Assembly: GCF_001708405.1 (NCBI RefSeq)
Contig: NZ_CP012418.1
Coordinates: 124,001-188,000 of the forward strand
Source: Kangiella sediminilitoris
GTDB lineage: Bacteria > Pseudomonadota > Gammaproteobacteria > Enterobacterales > Kangiellaceae
Length of the DNA stretch: 64,000 nt
Direction of reading: 5' to 3'
In this document: positions 19,060 to 28,584 of the stretch, one piece after another
Numbering within the stretch: the stretch's first letter is position 1
Layout: each line of letters begins with the position of its first letter
The notes under the pieces: model-generated
What the model was told of the DNA's origin: nothing
Databases searched by the model: none
What the model saw: only the letters and a program-made list of their open reading frames with translations
Translations under genes and position numbers: made by a program

Positions 19060-19135
19060 GCCGCGCCTAAATACCAAAATAGCTTGTTAGATTGTTACTA
19101 GTCGGGTGTGTTTTACGCACCTGAATAATTAAAAT

Positions 19136-19164
19136 AAAAAGGCTTTTTTCGGAAAGTCTTTTTT
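19136..19164 (+). terminator. Probable terminator or attenuator before pgk
   Basis: A stem AAAAAGGCTTT paired with AAAGTCTTTTT (one G-T pair) ends in a T run about 45 bases before the pgk start. It would end gap transcripts at least in part. Confidence 0.65.
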
Positions 19165-19208
19165 GTTATTTAAAGATTTAATAATTTACTGATAAAGGTT
19201 CTGAAAAC

Positions 19209-20387
19209 ATGAACGTTTTAAGAATGTCTGATTTGGATCTTGAGGGTAAGCGAGTTCTTATTCGTGAGGATCTGAATGTGCCAGTGAAAGATGGCAAAAT
19301 TACCAGTGATGTTCGAATCCAGGCATCGCTTCCGACCATTAAATTAGCGTTGGAGAAAGGCGCTAAAGTGATGGTGATGTCACACCGAGGTCGTCCGACA
19401 GAAGGTGTCTTGACCGAAAAAGACTCAATGAAAATCATCGCCGATTATCTGGATAATTTGCTAGACGTACCTGTGCGATTGGTTAGCGAATACCTGAAAG
19501 GTGTTGACGTTGAGCAGGGCGAGGTCGTCATCTTTGAAAACGTTCGTTGTAACGTTGGTGAGAAAGCAAACGATGAACGTTTATCTAAAATGTATGCCAG
19601 CCTTTGTGATGTGTTCGTAAATGATGCATTTGGTACAGCGCACCGTGCACAGGCTTCGACTCATGGCGTCGCTAAGTTTGCACCAGTCGCGTGTGCCGGA
19701 CCTTTATTGGCTGGTGAGCTGGAAGCATTAGGCAAAGCATTGGATAATCCGGCGCGCCCAATGGTGGCCATTGTCGGTGGTTCGAAAGTGTCTACTAAGT
19801 TAACGGTCCTGGACTCGCTTTCAACAGTCGTTGATCAGCTAATCGTTGGTGGCGGTATTGCTAATACCTTCATAGCGGCGACTGGTAAACCAGTAGGTAA
19901 GTCGCTGTGCGAGGAAGACTTGATTCCTGAAGCAAAGCGTTTGATTGAGCAGGCGCAGGCTAAAGGTGGCGAGATTCCTGTACCGGTAGATGTGGTAACG
20001 GGTAAAGAGTTTTCTGAAAGCGCGACAGCTGAGACTAAGTCGGTCGATGAGGTCACAGAAGATGATATGATCTTTGATATTGGCCCTAAGTCAGCAGAGC
20101 ACTTAGCGGAAATTTTAAAAGAAGCAAAAACTATCGTCTGGAATGGTCCAGTGGGTGTTTTTGAGTTCGATCAATTTGGAGCTGGTACAGAAGCGATTTC
20201 TAAAGCAATTGCTGAAAGTGATGCGTTCTCCATCGCTGGTGGTGGCGATACGCTGGCAGCTGTAGATAAATACGGTATTAAAGACAAGGTATCTTATATT
20301 TCAACGGGTGGTGGTGCTTTCCTTGAGTTTCTTGAAGGGAAAGAATTACCAGCAGTTGCGATACTCGTTGAAAGAGCAAATAATTAA
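19209..20387 (+). CDS. pgk: Phosphoglycerate kinase
   Basis: A 392-residue two-domain kinase (E. coli 387) that transfers phosphate between 1,3-bisphosphoglycerate and ADP. The N-terminal substrate domain shows [25 protein letters not shown] and [14 protein letters not shown]. The C-terminal nucleotide domain shows [12 protein letters not shown] and the glycine-rich GGGDTLAA near the end, followed by [14 protein letters not shown]. All substrate arginines expected in the first motifs are present. A modest AAAGG site lies before the ATG. The aldolase gene follows after 37 bases with no terminator between, so the two are likely co-transcribed. Confidence 0.97.
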   Translation: MNVLRMSDLDLEGKRVLIREDLNVPVKDGKITSDVRIQASLPTIKLALEKGAKVMVMSHRGRPTEGVLTEKDSMKIIADYLDNLLDVPVRLVSEYLKGVDVEQGEVVIFENVRCNVGEKANDERLSKMYASLCDVFVNDAFGTAHRAQASTHGVAKFAPVACAGPLLAGELEALGKALDNPARPMVAIVGGSKVSTKLTVLDSLSTVVDQLIVGGGIANTFIAATGKPVGKSLCEEDLIPEAKRLIEQAQAKGGEIPVPVDVVTGKEFSESATAETKSVDEVTEDDMIFDIGPKSAEHLAEILKEAKTIVWNGPVGVFEFDQFGAGTEAISKAIAESDAFSIAGGGDTLAAVDKYGIKDKVSYISTGGGAFLEFLEGKELPAVAILVERANN

Positions 20388-20424
20388 TAGATTAAACAGG
20401 TCAACAGTTTAAGAGGATAACAAC

Positions 20425-21489
20425 ATGGCATTAATTACATTACGCCAGTTACTGGATCATGCGGCAGAGCACGATTACGGTATTCCGGCATTTAACGTGA
20501 ATAACCTGGAGCAGATGCGTGCGGTCATGCAGGCTGCAGATGAAACTGATAGTCCTGTTATCGTTCAAGCATCAGCTGGTGCTCGTAAATATGCAGGTTC
20601 AAATTTCTTACGTCACTTGATCTTGGCTGCAACTGAAGAATTCCCGCATATTCCAGTATGTATGCACCAGGATCACGGTGCGTCTCCGGCAGTTTGTCAG
20701 CAATCAATTCAACTAGGCTTTTCATCAGTGATGATGGACGGCTCGCTTGAAGAAGACATGAAAACTCCAGCAAGCTACGAGTATAATGCTCGAGTAACTA
20801 AACTAGCAGTGGATATGGCCCACGCCTGCGGTGTTTCAGTAGAGGGTGAGCTTGGCTGCCTAGGTTCGCTGGAAACAGGTATGGCTGGCGAAGAAGACGG
20901 CTCTGGCGCAGAAGGTAAATTAAGTATGGATCAGTTGCTGACAGATCCGGAAGAAGCAGCACAGTTCGTAAAGGATACGGGTGTCGATGCCTTGGCTATT
21001 GCTATCGGTACGTCGCATGGTGCTTATAAATTTACACGTCCACCAACAGGTGATGTGTTATCAATTAAGCGCATCAAAGAGATCCATGAGCGTATTCCTG
21101 ATACTCATCTTGTGATGCATGGTTCTTCGTCAGTACCACAGGACTGGTTATCAGTGATTAATGAGTACGGCGGTGACCTGGGTGAGACGTATGGTGTGCC
21201 AGTTGAAGAAATTCAGGAAGGTATCAAGCACGGTGTTCGTAAGGTAAACATCGATACTGATCTGCGTTTAGCGGCGACGGGTGCGGTGCGAAAATTCTTG
21301 AAGCACAACCCAAAAGAGTTTGACCCACGTAAATACAACCGTGCAGCGCAAGATGCGATGCAGGCGATCTGTAAATCTCGTTATGAAGCGTTTGGTACGG
21401 CTGGTAATGCTAGCAAGATCAAACCAATCAACATGGAACAGATGGCATTAGATTATAAAGCGGGAAAGTTAGATCCTCGCGTTAAATAA
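20425..21489 (+). CDS. fba: Fructose-bisphosphate aldolase, class II
   Basis: A 354-residue zinc-dependent aldolase that joins or splits fructose 1,6-bisphosphate. Visible motifs are [10 protein letters not shown] at the N-terminus, the zinc and proton-transfer region MHQDHGAS, the [12 protein letters not shown] block, GTSHGAYKF with a zinc histidine, and MHGSSSVPQ. The length and the long glycine-rich loop fit the CbbA/Calvin-type branch of class II rather than the E. coli FbaA branch (359). An AAGAGGATAA site precedes the ATG. It ends the carbon-metabolism series and is closed by a strong bidirectional terminator shared with serA. Confidence 0.96.
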   Translation: MALITLRQLLDHAAEHDYGIPAFNVNNLEQMRAVMQAADETDSPVIVQASAGARKYAGSNFLRHLILAATEEFPHIPVCMHQDHGASPAVCQQSIQLGFSSVMMDGSLEEDMKTPASYEYNARVTKLAVDMAHACGVSVEGELGCLGSLETGMAGEEDGSGAEGKLSMDQLLTDPEEAAQFVKDTGVDALAIAIGTSHGAYKFTRPPTGDVLSIKRIKEIHERIPDTHLVMHGSSSVPQDWLSVINEYGGDLGETYGVPVEEIQEGIKHGVRKVNIDTDLRLAATGAVRKFLKHNPKEFDPRKYNRAAQDAMQAICKSRYEAFGTAGNASKIKPINMEQMALDYKAGKLDPRVK

Positions 21490-21504
21490 TCTTTATCCTG
21501 GATC

Positions 21505-21536
21505 AAAAAAAGCCAGCATTTCAGCTGGCTTTTTTT
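21505..21536 (+). terminator. Bidirectional terminator between fba and serA
   Basis: A 13-bp stem AAAAAAAGCCAGC with its complement and a six-base loop is flanked by A and T runs on its two sides. It can stop both the fba transcript and the convergent serA transcript. Confidence 0.9.
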
Positions 21537-21544
21537 ATGAGTAA

Positions 21545-22777
21545 TTAATACAAAATCCTAGCTCGAATGGTGCCTTCAATCTGACGCATTTTATCCAACG
21601 CTGTCTGACTCGAGCCTTCCTCGATATCTGTCACCACATAACCCAGTTCACCTTGGGTCTGTAAATATTGGCCGGAAATATTAACGTTATTTTCAGAGAG
21701 GATTTGGTTTATCTGAGTAAGGACACCCGGACGGTTCTGGTGGATATGAAGTATGCGATGGCGATTGTCATGCTCCGGCAAAGACACCTGCGGGAAGTTA
21801 ACAGCGGACATAGTAGAGCCATTATTACTGTACTTGACCAACTTGTCGGCGACTTCGATGGCGATATTTTCCTGAGCTTCCTGTGTGCTGCCACCAATAT
21901 GCGGTGTTAGGATGACGTTATCGAACTGTCGTAGTGGTGAGACAAACTCTTCGGTATTAGACTTTGGTTCGGTCGGGAAAACATCAATAGCAGCGCCTGC
22001 CAGATGCTTATCTTCCAAGGCCTTAGCCAGTGCATCAATATCAACCACGGTGCCGCGTGAAGCGTTAATCAAAATGCTGTCCTGCTTCATTTGGGCAATT
22101 TGCTCAGCACCTATCATGCCCTTTGTTTCCGGAGTTTCTGGAACATGCAAACTGATGACATCAGAAGTAGATAGCAATTCATTAAGCTCTGCAACCGGCT
22201 CGGCATTACCTAATACCAGCTTATTTTCGATATCGAAAAAACGGACTTTCATGCCAATGCCTTCAGCTAGGACACTGAGCTGGGTTCCGATATGGCCATA
22301 ACCTATTATACCGAGGGTTTTTCCACGAGCCTCATTGGACTGAGTTGCTGTTTTTAACCATTCGCCCCGATGAGCCGCAGCATTTTTTGCAGGAATACCG
22401 CGTAGCAGCATAATCATTTCACCCAGAACCAGCTCAGCAACACTGCGAGTATTAGAATAAGGAGCATTGAAAACGGGTATTCCTTTGTTTTGTGCCGCTT
22501 CTAGGTCCACCTGGTTAGTACCGATACAGAAGCAGCCAATGGCAACTAGCTTTTTAGCATGTTCTAACACGTTGGCATTAAGCTGACTACGCGAGCGAAT
22601 CCCAATAAAGTGGTAATCACCAATTGTAGATATCAACTCATCCTGTGATAGGGCAGTTTTGTGGTAGGTAACATTCCTATAGCCATCTTTCTGAAATATG
22701 GTTTCAGCTATTGGGTGAACACCTTCCAGTAGCAGCACTTTTAAGTTGTCTTTATCAAAAGAGTTATTGGTTTGCAT
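21545..22777 (-). CDS. serA: D-3-phosphoglycerate dehydrogenase
   Basis: A 410-residue enzyme, the same length as E. coli SerA, catalysing the first step of serine synthesis from the glycolytic intermediate made by the neighbouring Pgk. The ATG at 22777 matches the family start. A GTG six codons upstream (22795) is possible but has a badly spaced ribosome site. The Rossmann domain shows GIIGYGHIGTQL. The catalytic set is visible as R in NASRGTVVD, E in FPTEP and H in LTPHIGGS. The C-terminal ACT domain (about 335-410, HRILHIHQNRPGVL) binds serine for feedback inhibition in the E. coli enzyme, so similar control is expected. Confidence 0.96.
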   Translation of the reverse strand: MQTNNSFDKDNLKVLLLEGVHPIAETIFQKDGYRNVTYHKTALSQDELISTIGDYHFIGIRSRSQLNANVLEHAKKLVAIGCFCIGTNQVDLEAAQNKGIPVFNAPYSNTRSVAELVLGEMIMLLRGIPAKNAAAHRGEWLKTATQSNEARGKTLGIIGYGHIGTQLSVLAEGIGMKVRFFDIENKLVLGNAEPVAELNELLSTSDVISLHVPETPETKGMIGAEQIAQMKQDSILINASRGTVVDIDALAKALEDKHLAGAAIDVFPTEPKSNTEEFVSPLRQFDNVILTPHIGGSTQEAQENIAIEVADKLVKYSNNGSTMSAVNFPQVSLPEHDNRHRILHIHQNRPGVLTQINQILSENNVNISGQYLQTQGELGYVVTDIEEGSSQTALDKMRQIEGTIRARILY

Positions 22778-22899
22778 GGCCGTCCGTCGTTGCACCTTGG
22801 GTCTTGTGGTTATACCAGTAAAGAATTCTATTTAAGCAAAACCAAAAAGGGAGTGGAAGGGTTGATACGAATTATTCTACCGGTATGACAAAAAAGGTG

Positions 22900-22925
22900 T
22901 TTGTATCGAGAGTTTTTGCTACAAT
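22900..22925 (+). promoter_or_regulatory. Possible extended -10 promoter of the acyl carrier protein gene
   Basis: A TGC-TACAAT extended -10 element (TACAAT at 22920-22925) lies about 80 bases upstream of the ACP start. The -35 region is weak. The intervening leader can form a hairpin CCCAGCT/AGCTGGG (22934-22953) followed by a T-rich stretch, which could act as a weak attenuator. Confidence 0.4.
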
Positions 22926-23003
22926 TTGCCGCCCCCAGCTCTGAAAAGCTGGGTTTGTTGTTCTTAAGACCCGAGTCCGGGGGTTTGTTGAGGAGATTGC
23001 CAT

Positions 23004-23267
23004 ATGGCATATGACGTAAATATCAATAAAATGATTGAGTTACTGAGTGATACTCTATCGCTGTCAGAGGACGAGCTAACAGCTGAGACTCAGCTTATTG
23101 GTAATTTGCCTGAATTTGATTCCATGGCTATTGTTTCGATACTAATGCAGATTGAAGAAACTTTTGGTATTGAGATACCTGATGATGAGCTGTCAGGCGA
23201 AGTATTTGAGACCGTACAGTCTTTAACAGAGTTTGTCGAAATACAACAGGCAGCAACTGCCATCTAA
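23004..23267 (+). CDS. Stand-alone acyl carrier protein
   Basis: An 87-residue four-helix acyl carrier protein. The phosphopantetheine attachment serine is S40 in FDSMAIVS, where fatty-acid ACPs usually have DSL. It is not the fatty-acid AcpP, which sits in the fab cluster and is more acidic. Such single ACPs serve small acyl-transfer pathways and are common in the gene sets for exosortase-associated (PEP-CTERM) polysaccharide. Here it is followed by prsK and prsR, regulators named from those systems, but no ligase, decarboxylase or exosortase gene is present in this window. A GAGGAG site eight bases before the ATG supports the start. Confidence 0.88.
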   Translation: MAYDVNINKMIELLSDTLSLSEDELTAETQLIGNLPEFDSMAIVSILMQIEETFGIEIPDDELSGEVFETVQSLTEFVEIQQAATAI

Positions 23268-23382
23268 TCCTTTCCCCATTGCTATTTGATAGCAACTATA
23301 CTATTGATTTGTAAGGCGTTAATAGTGGATCTTTAGCGCTAATTCTTTTATAACAAAGATTCACTCAAAAAAAGAATATACC

Positions 23383-25365
23383 ATGGCAGGTTTCATCGCC
23401 AGTATTGTCCTGGCAGCATACTTATTCATCTTGACCCTGATGCGGTGGCGTCGTATTGGGCTGTTCTGGCCATTGATGATAATTGCTGTAACCTTAGCTA
23501 TCTGGAGTGGCGCAAAGCTACTGGAAGATTCTCATCAGTTATCATTCTGGATGGTCGAATGGGTACGGCTATTTGGTTTCTTTGTTACTCTGGCTCTATT
23601 CGTGTGGAAGTTTGCCAGACCAAACATATGGGTCAATGTCGCGGCCTCCGGTGTTTTAATGGCATGGCTGGGCTTGCAATGGGTTGAATTAGGAGAGCTA
23701 TCCGACCTGATTAATCCAGGATTTGCCGGTCTGGTGCTTTTGTTACTTCTGCATATTGTCGAGATTGCTGGAAATCAGTTTGCCGAAACCTATCGTAAGG
23801 AGATAGCTAGTCTGGCGGGTGCGATAGGCTTTATTCTGGTCTGGGACCTGTTATGCATGCTGATCTTCATGCTGGATACAACCCGCACGCCTGAAGTTCT
23901 GGATATTTCTCGCTCGATTGTCACAGCATTGGCAGTGACCTTCAGTATTATTCATTTACAAGGGATTGAGCATAGCCGTTTCCAGCTAAATGAAAGCTTG
24001 CCTAGGTATCGTCCTGAGAGCGGTCTAAACATCTTCGCTATTTATTGCTGGATAGCCGTAGTTGGCTATATTTTGATTGAAATAACCACTCGAAATTCAG
24101 AGCTGGCTCTTGCGTTTTTACTGACTGGGGGCGTTGGCTTCGTAATATTGGCCTATAAGAAGCGCTTCTTTGGGCAGCTGAAAATCCTTTACAGAAAAAT
24201 CTTCTCATCCTATAAATATGATTATCGTGAAAGCTGGATCCGCTTTAACCGGGCACTCGATGAAGCTAATGTCACTGGCAATTATTACCAGCTGTCGATT
24301 AAAGCAATCGGTAACATCATTGACAGTCCGGCTGGGAAGTTATGGAGCTTACGAAATGATAAATTTGCGTTTGTGGATCACTGGGAGTCACCACTATCAG
24401 ACGATATGAGCTACCAGCTGCCGACATCCCTAACGCAATTTATAGAGAACACAAACTGGGTAATCGATACTCAGGAGTACCAAAAGGATAAAACGATTTA
24501 TCAGGGTTTGGATATCGATATGAGCGAAGCGGTATTCCGCTATCATCGAATTTTCATACCACTGAGGCGGAACGATGAGCTGATAGGGATTGTTGGACTG
24601 GCAGCAAGTCATAGTAAACCGATTCTGAACTGGGAGGATCATGATTTACTAAAAGCTGCAGGTCTTCAGATGGCTAGCTATCTAGCGATGTTTGAAGCGA
24701 CAACGCAAATTTATGAGCAGAGACATTTTGATGCTTTCAACCGTATTTCTGCTTTTGTGGTGCATGACATAAAGAATGTAACGGCCCAGCTTGAGTTGAT
24801 TACACATAACGCTGAGCGTTACCGGGATAATCAGGAATTCATTGACGATGCATTTGAAACAGTGGCAAGTGCGACAAACAGACTTAATAAGATGTTATCT
24901 CAACTGAAAAGAGGGCGTGCAGGCTCAGAATTAAAGAAATTCTGCAATCTGAAATTAATTGTTGAGGCATTCATGGAGACAGCAGAACGGGCCAGGCTAA
25001 CTGGTGATATTCCGGATGTTGATGTTGTTGGGGACAAAGATGCATTGCTAAACATTATTCAACATTTGCATCAAAATGGTTTGGAGGCCAGTGAAGCGGA
25101 TGCTGAGGTGACGCACCGAATTGAGCTGAAAGAAGGACAGGTTCATTGGCATATCCATGATAAAGGGACTGGCATGGATAGTGATTTCATGAGAAAACAA
25201 TTATTTAAGCCGTTTGCGACCACCAAAGGGAATGCTGGTATTGGAATTGGTGTTTATCAATGCCGCTATTTGCTACAAAGCTTTGGCGGTGATTTAATTA
25301 TCCATAGTGAAGTCAATCAAGGGACACACTGTATTGCGATTTTAAGGTCTCCTGAAGGAGATTAG
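23383..25365 (+). CDS. prsK: PrsK-type membrane histidine kinase
   Basis: A 660-residue sensor kinase. The first 275 residues hold about eight or nine hydrophobic spans. A GAF domain follows (about 300-440), then a dimerisation helix with the phospho-acceptor H461 in VVHDIKNV and a HATPase domain. Its N box is LHQNGLEAS, its G1 box is DKGTGMD, and its last glycine-rich box is NAGIGIGVYQCRYLL. The multi-span N-terminus with GAF and the HDIKN variant of the H box match the PEP-CTERM system kinase PrsK. The cognate regulator gene starts 13 bases after its stop, so the two form one operon. Confidence 0.88.
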   Translation: MAGFIASIVLAAYLFILTLMRWRRIGLFWPLMIIAVTLAIWSGAKLLEDSHQLSFWMVEWVRLFGFFVTLALFVWKFARPNIWVNVAASGVLMAWLGLQWVELGELSDLINPGFAGLVLLLLLHIVEIAGNQFAETYRKEIASLAGAIGFILVWDLLCMLIFMLDTTRTPEVLDISRSIVTALAVTFSIIHLQGIEHSRFQLNESLPRYRPESGLNIFAIYCWIAVVGYILIEITTRNSELALAFLLTGGVGFVILAYKKRFFGQLKILYRKIFSSYKYDYRESWIRFNRALDEANVTGNYYQLSIKAIGNIIDSPAGKLWSLRNDKFAFVDHWESPLSDDMSYQLPTSLTQFIENTNWVIDTQEYQKDKTIYQGLDIDMSEAVFRYHRIFIPLRRNDELIGIVGLAASHSKPILNWEDHDLLKAAGLQMASYLAMFEATTQIYEQRHFDAFNRISAFVVHDIKNVTAQLELITHNAERYRDNQEFIDDAFETVASATNRLNKMLSQLKRGRAGSELKKFCNLKLIVEAFMETAERARLTGDIPDVDVVGDKDALLNIIQHLHQNGLEASEADAEVTHRIELKEGQVHWHIHDKGTGMDSDFMRKQLFKPFATTKGNAGIGIGVYQCRYLLQSFGGDLIIHSEVNQGTHCIAILRSPEGD

Positions 25366-25378
25366 AGGAGTAGGGAAT

Positions 25379-26731
25379 ATGACACAGAACAAGCCTGAAC
25401 TATTAGTCATTGAAGACGACAAAGGGTTACAGAAGCAACTTAAATGGTCGCTGGATGAATATCACGTAGTATTGGCTGAAGATAAGGATACCTCTTTGGT
25501 AGAGCTACGCCGCTTTCAACCGAAAGTTATTACGCTAGATTTGGGACTTCCACCCGATCCGGCTAATGCCTCGGTCGGTCTTGAGTTATTGGATGAAATT
25601 TTAAAGTTATCTCCTTCCAGTAAAATTATTGTTGTCACTGGTAATGATCAGCGAGAAGTGGCAATGAAGTCGGTAGAAATGGGAGCGTATGATTATTATC
25701 AAAAACCAATTCAGCCAGAAGAATTAAAGCTGATCATAAAACGAGCATTTGAGCTTGCCAGTTTAGAAGAAGAAAGCCGAGTATACAGGCGCAATGAAAA
25801 TATGCGTTTCCATGGGGTGGTGGCTACCAGTCCATTAATGCTGAGTGTTTGTCAAAAAATAGAAAAAGTAGCCCCAACCGATCTGAATGTTTTGCTTGAA
25901 GGTGACAGTGGTACGGGCAAAGAAGTCTTAGCACGAGCAATCCATAGCATTAGTCCACGACAAGAAAAACCATTCGTTCACCTTAACTGTGCGGCTATCC
26001 CTGAAAATCTGTTAGAAACGGAATTGTTTGGTTATGATGCTACTGGCTTTAGCGAGAATAAATCTACCAGCAAGGGTAAGATTGAAGAAGCTAATACAGG
26101 CGTGTTATTCCTCGATGAAGTCGGGAAAATGCCAATGTCAGTACAGGCAAAATTAATGCGAGTATTGAATGATGGTGTTGTCGCTCGTGTAGGTAGTCGT
26201 GAAGAGAAAAAAGTCGATATCCGAGTAATTTGTTCAACACATGAAGACTTAAATCAAAAAGTGCAGGAAGGGAAGTTCCGAGAGGATTTATTTTATAAAC
26301 TGGACGAGATTAATATTAAAGTTCCGGTTTTGGCAGAACGTGATGGGGATGTTGTATTAATTGCGCGAACCCTACTAAATAAATTTAACCAACAGTTTGG
26401 ACGAAATATTCGAGGCTTCACTAAAGAGGCGGTGCAGGCAATGGAGGCTTATTCGTGGCCTGGCAATGTCAGAGAGCTGGAAAATAAAATTAAAAGCGCT
26501 GTGGTGATGTCTGAGAGCAGTCAAATTGGTGCAGAAGAATTACAGATAGACGAATCACAACTGCGTGAAATGCCTCTGAACTTGAGGCAGGTAAGAGAAG
26601 CAGCGGAAACTCGTGCAATTCAGCGAGCAATCGTTTTATCGGATGGGAATATTTCACAAGCAGCTAAGTTGCTAGGGTTAACACGTCCTACGCTGTATAG
26701 CTTGATGGACAAGTACAGCATCCACTCCTAA
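25379..26731 (+). CDS. prsR: PrsR-type response regulator with altered sigma-54 contact loop
   Basis: A 450-residue NtrC-family regulator. The receiver domain (1-120) has D54 in ITLDLGLPP as phospho-acceptor. The AAA+ domain has Walker A GDSGTGKE at 175-182 and Walker B VLFLDEVGKM. A Fis-type helix-turn-helix at the end reads ISQAAKLLGLTRPTLYSLM. The family's sigma-54-binding loop is normally GAFTGA; here the aligned stretch, residues 218-227, reads GYDATGFSEN. The second arginine of the FREDLxxR segment is a lysine (K307). Both changes argue against normal sigma-54 activation. It may work as a repressor or with sigma-70. Its stop overlaps by four bases the stop of the convergent gene. Confidence 0.88.
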   Translation: MTQNKPELLVIEDDKGLQKQLKWSLDEYHVVLAEDKDTSLVELRRFQPKVITLDLGLPPDPANASVGLELLDEILKLSPSSKIIVVTGNDQREVAMKSVEMGAYDYYQKPIQPEELKLIIKRAFELASLEEESRVYRRNENMRFHGVVATSPLMLSVCQKIEKVAPTDLNVLLEGDSGTGKEVLARAIHSISPRQEKPFVHLNCAAIPENLLETELFGYDATGFSENKSTSKGKIEEANTGVLFLDEVGKMPMSVQAKLMRVLNDGVVARVGSREEKKVDIRVICSTHEDLNQKVQEGKFREDLFYKLDEINIKVPVLAERDGDVVLIARTLLNKFNQQFGRNIRGFTKEAVQAMEAYSWPGNVRELENKIKSAVVMSESSQIGAEELQIDESQLREMPLNLRQVREAAETRAIQRAIVLSDGNISQAAKLLGLTRPTLYSLMDKYSIHS

Positions 26732-27210
26732 CTGAGCAACTGACTGGTCAGCTGGAATAAACTGCCGAGGCAGACTACGAATATACTAAACATTAACATT
26801 CTGTAGTTTGCCTGCTGATAATGTTCAGTAGTGCTTCGTGCTTTAGTGTTCTGTTGGCGCATCTTTCTGACGACTTCAAGGCGATTGGCATTTTGAGCTG
26901 GCCGGTTGCGTTCACGGCTGTCGAATAACCCGTTGAGATAGCTCTCGTATTCTGAGCACTCATGTAATTTAGCGTAACCATTTTTCAAACGATAAGCCTG
27001 CCATGCCAGCAAACTGCAGCCAAAAATCAAATGCATTGCTCCGATGTAGCTTAAATAATGTGGTTGCAGAAGCATATCCCATGAAAAGGGTTTTGGGACA
27101 AAGAACCACCAGTATAGTCCAATGGTGATTAAATAAATAAGAATTAAATGGTATAACGCAAACTTTCCCTTGCCCATTGGCGTTGGCGGTAACTGAAAAG
27201 ATTGGGACAT
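26728..27210 (-). CDS. Small membrane protein of unknown function
   Basis: I do not recognise this 160-residue protein. It has three hydrophobic spans: about residues 18-37 (a YHLILIYLITIGLYWWFF region), 52-70 and 138-158. A charged middle section of about 65 residues (rich in R, N, Q and E) is probably cytoplasmic. There is no signal peptide and no enzyme motif. It is convergent with prsR and overlaps its stop. The start is supported by the family-like length only; the ribosome site is weak. Confidence 0.6.
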   Translation of the reverse strand: MSQSFQLPPTPMGKGKFALYHLILIYLITIGLYWWFFVPKPFSWDMLLQPHYLSYIGAMHLIFGCSLLAWQAYRLKNGYAKLHECSEYESYLNGLFDSRERNRPAQNANRLEVVRKMRQQNTKARSTTEHYQQANYRMLMFSIFVVCLGSLFQLTSQLLS

Positions 27211-27334
27211 GGGTATACTGTATAAAGTCTCATTAGTGGCGATATGAAGAGACAGATAATAACCTTTTTAAGCCATGATAACTGCCAAGGGAATCATGTT
27301 TCCAGGCAAAGCCTGTGAAGATAGAGATGTTGGG

Positions 27335-27361
27335 ACTTCCTCCTCATAATCAGGAGGAAGT
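27335..27361. repeat. Perfect 10-bp inverted repeat downstream of rpiA
   Basis: ACTTCCTCCT (27335-27344) and AGGAGGAAGT (27352-27361) flank a seven-base loop. It lies 20 bases after the rpiA stop, in the right place for a terminator, but no T tract follows on the minus strand. The paired arms contain a perfect Shine-Dalgarno core and its complement, which would be hidden when folded. Confidence 0.6.
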
Positions 27362-27380
27362 CAGAGGGTTGGGGTTGAGG

Positions 27381-28040
27381 CTAGCGAGTAATGGTCTCTA
27401 CAGTATCCTGCTTACCAAGCAAGAGTACATCGGCAGCACGTTCTGCGAATAGGCCGTTTGTTACAACGCCTACTATATTATTCAGAATACGTTCTAGTTT
27501 GATCGGCTCATTTATCTCAAGACTGTGAACATCAAGAATAACGTTACCGTTATCCGTGACAAATCCAGTGCGATAAACTGGGTCACCACCTAATTTAACG
27601 ATCTCGCGGGCAACATAACTGCGCGCCATTGGTATAACTTCTACCGGAAGAGGGAATTCACCTAGACGGCGAACCAGCTTAGACTCGTCGGCAATACAAA
27701 TAAATCGTTCGGCTACTGCGGCAATGATTTTTTCACGGGTTAAAGCTCCCCCTCCGCCCTTAATTAGCTCAAGTAAATGATTTGACTCATCAGCGCCGTC
27801 GACATATACCGGGATACGGTCCACTTCGTTTAGTTCAAAAACCTCGATGCCATGACTTTTCAGGCGTTCGGTTGAAGCTTCAGAGCTGGACACTGCGCCC
27901 TTAATGGTTTGTTTAATCTTGGCGAGTTCATCTATGAAATAGTTGACGGTTGAACCAGTTCCTACACCTACGATACTGCCATCTTCGACATACTCGATAG
28001 CAGCTTTACCAACTAGAGCTTTTAATTCATCCTGAGTCAT
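27381..28040 (-). CDS. rpiA: Ribose-5-phosphate isomerase A
   Basis: A 219-residue enzyme, identical in length to E. coli RpiA, interconverting ribose 5-phosphate and ribulose 5-phosphate. Visible motifs are the phosphate-binding [15 protein letters not shown], the SSEAST segment, the catalytic-loop region VDGADE and [12 protein letters not shown], and the IADESK block near the middle. It starts one base inside the stop of the EVE-domain gene (TAATG), so the two are translationally coupled. Functionally it links with the transketolase upstream in this window in the pentose phosphate pathway. Confidence 0.97.
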   Translation of the reverse strand: MTQDELKALVGKAAIEYVEDGSIVGVGTGSTVNYFIDELAKIKQTIKGAVSSSEASTERLKSHGIEVFELNEVDRIPVYVDGADESNHLLELIKGGGGALTREKIIAAVAERFICIADESKLVRRLGEFPLPVEVIPMARSYVAREIVKLGGDPVYRTGFVTDNGNVILDVHSLEINEPIKLERILNNIVGVVTNGLFAERAADVLLLGKQDTVETITR

Positions 28041-28504
28041 TACTGATCCTCAATACTTAAAATAAAATCCCACTCATTTTTTTCAATGGGCATTATAGAT
28101 AGACGGTTTCCTTTTTGTACTAGGCGCATATTGGAAAGTTCAGGATATGACTTGAGCTCATCCAATGGAATTTCACGCTTCAAGTCTCGAACATGTTTGA
28201 CGTCAACCATATACCATCGTGGATTGTCAGGATTGCTTTTAGGATCGTAATACTTTTCGTCCGGGTCAAAAGCGGTATGATCCGGGTAGCCTTCTTTAGT
28301 TACTTCCATAATTCCCACTATTGCGGGTGGCTTACAGTTTGAATGGTAGAAAAATACCTGGTCGCCTACTTTCATATCATCACGCATCATATTGCGAGCT
28401 TGATAATTGCGAACACCATCCCAGTGATCGGTTTGATTAGGTAGTGCTTTGAGATGTTCTATACCAAAAACATCCGGCTCAGACTTCATTAACCAATAGG
28501 CCAT
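28040..28504 (-). CDS. EVE domain-containing protein
   Basis: A 154-residue protein made up of one EVE domain, a PUA-like fold. It begins with the characteristic [17 protein letters not shown] block, has [29 protein letters not shown] in the centre (residues about 29-57), and ends with [16 protein letters not shown] proteins are thought to recognise modified bases in DNA or RNA; the human relative is THYN1. The partner or substrate here is unknown. It is co-transcribed with rpiA through a one-base overlap. Confidence 0.93.
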   Translation of the reverse strand: MAYWLMKSEPDVFGIEHLKALPNQTDHWDGVRNYQARNMMRDDMKVGDQVFFYHSNCKPPAIVGIMEVTKEGYPDHTAFDPDEKYYDPKSNPDNPRWYMVDVKHVRDLKREIPLDELKSYPELSNMRLVQKGNRLSIMPIEKNEWDFILSIEDQ

Positions 28505-28584
28505 AATACTATTTCTGTTGGGTTATTGATGAGCCAAGTATAAAACAAGGTGGCTAAAATTGTTAGGGGCCTTTGAAGTGTAGC

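Noticed and set aside
22934-22985. The hairpins before the ACP gene as a riboswitch
   Set aside because: Two simple stems without any conserved core that I recognise; a weak attenuator is enough to explain them.
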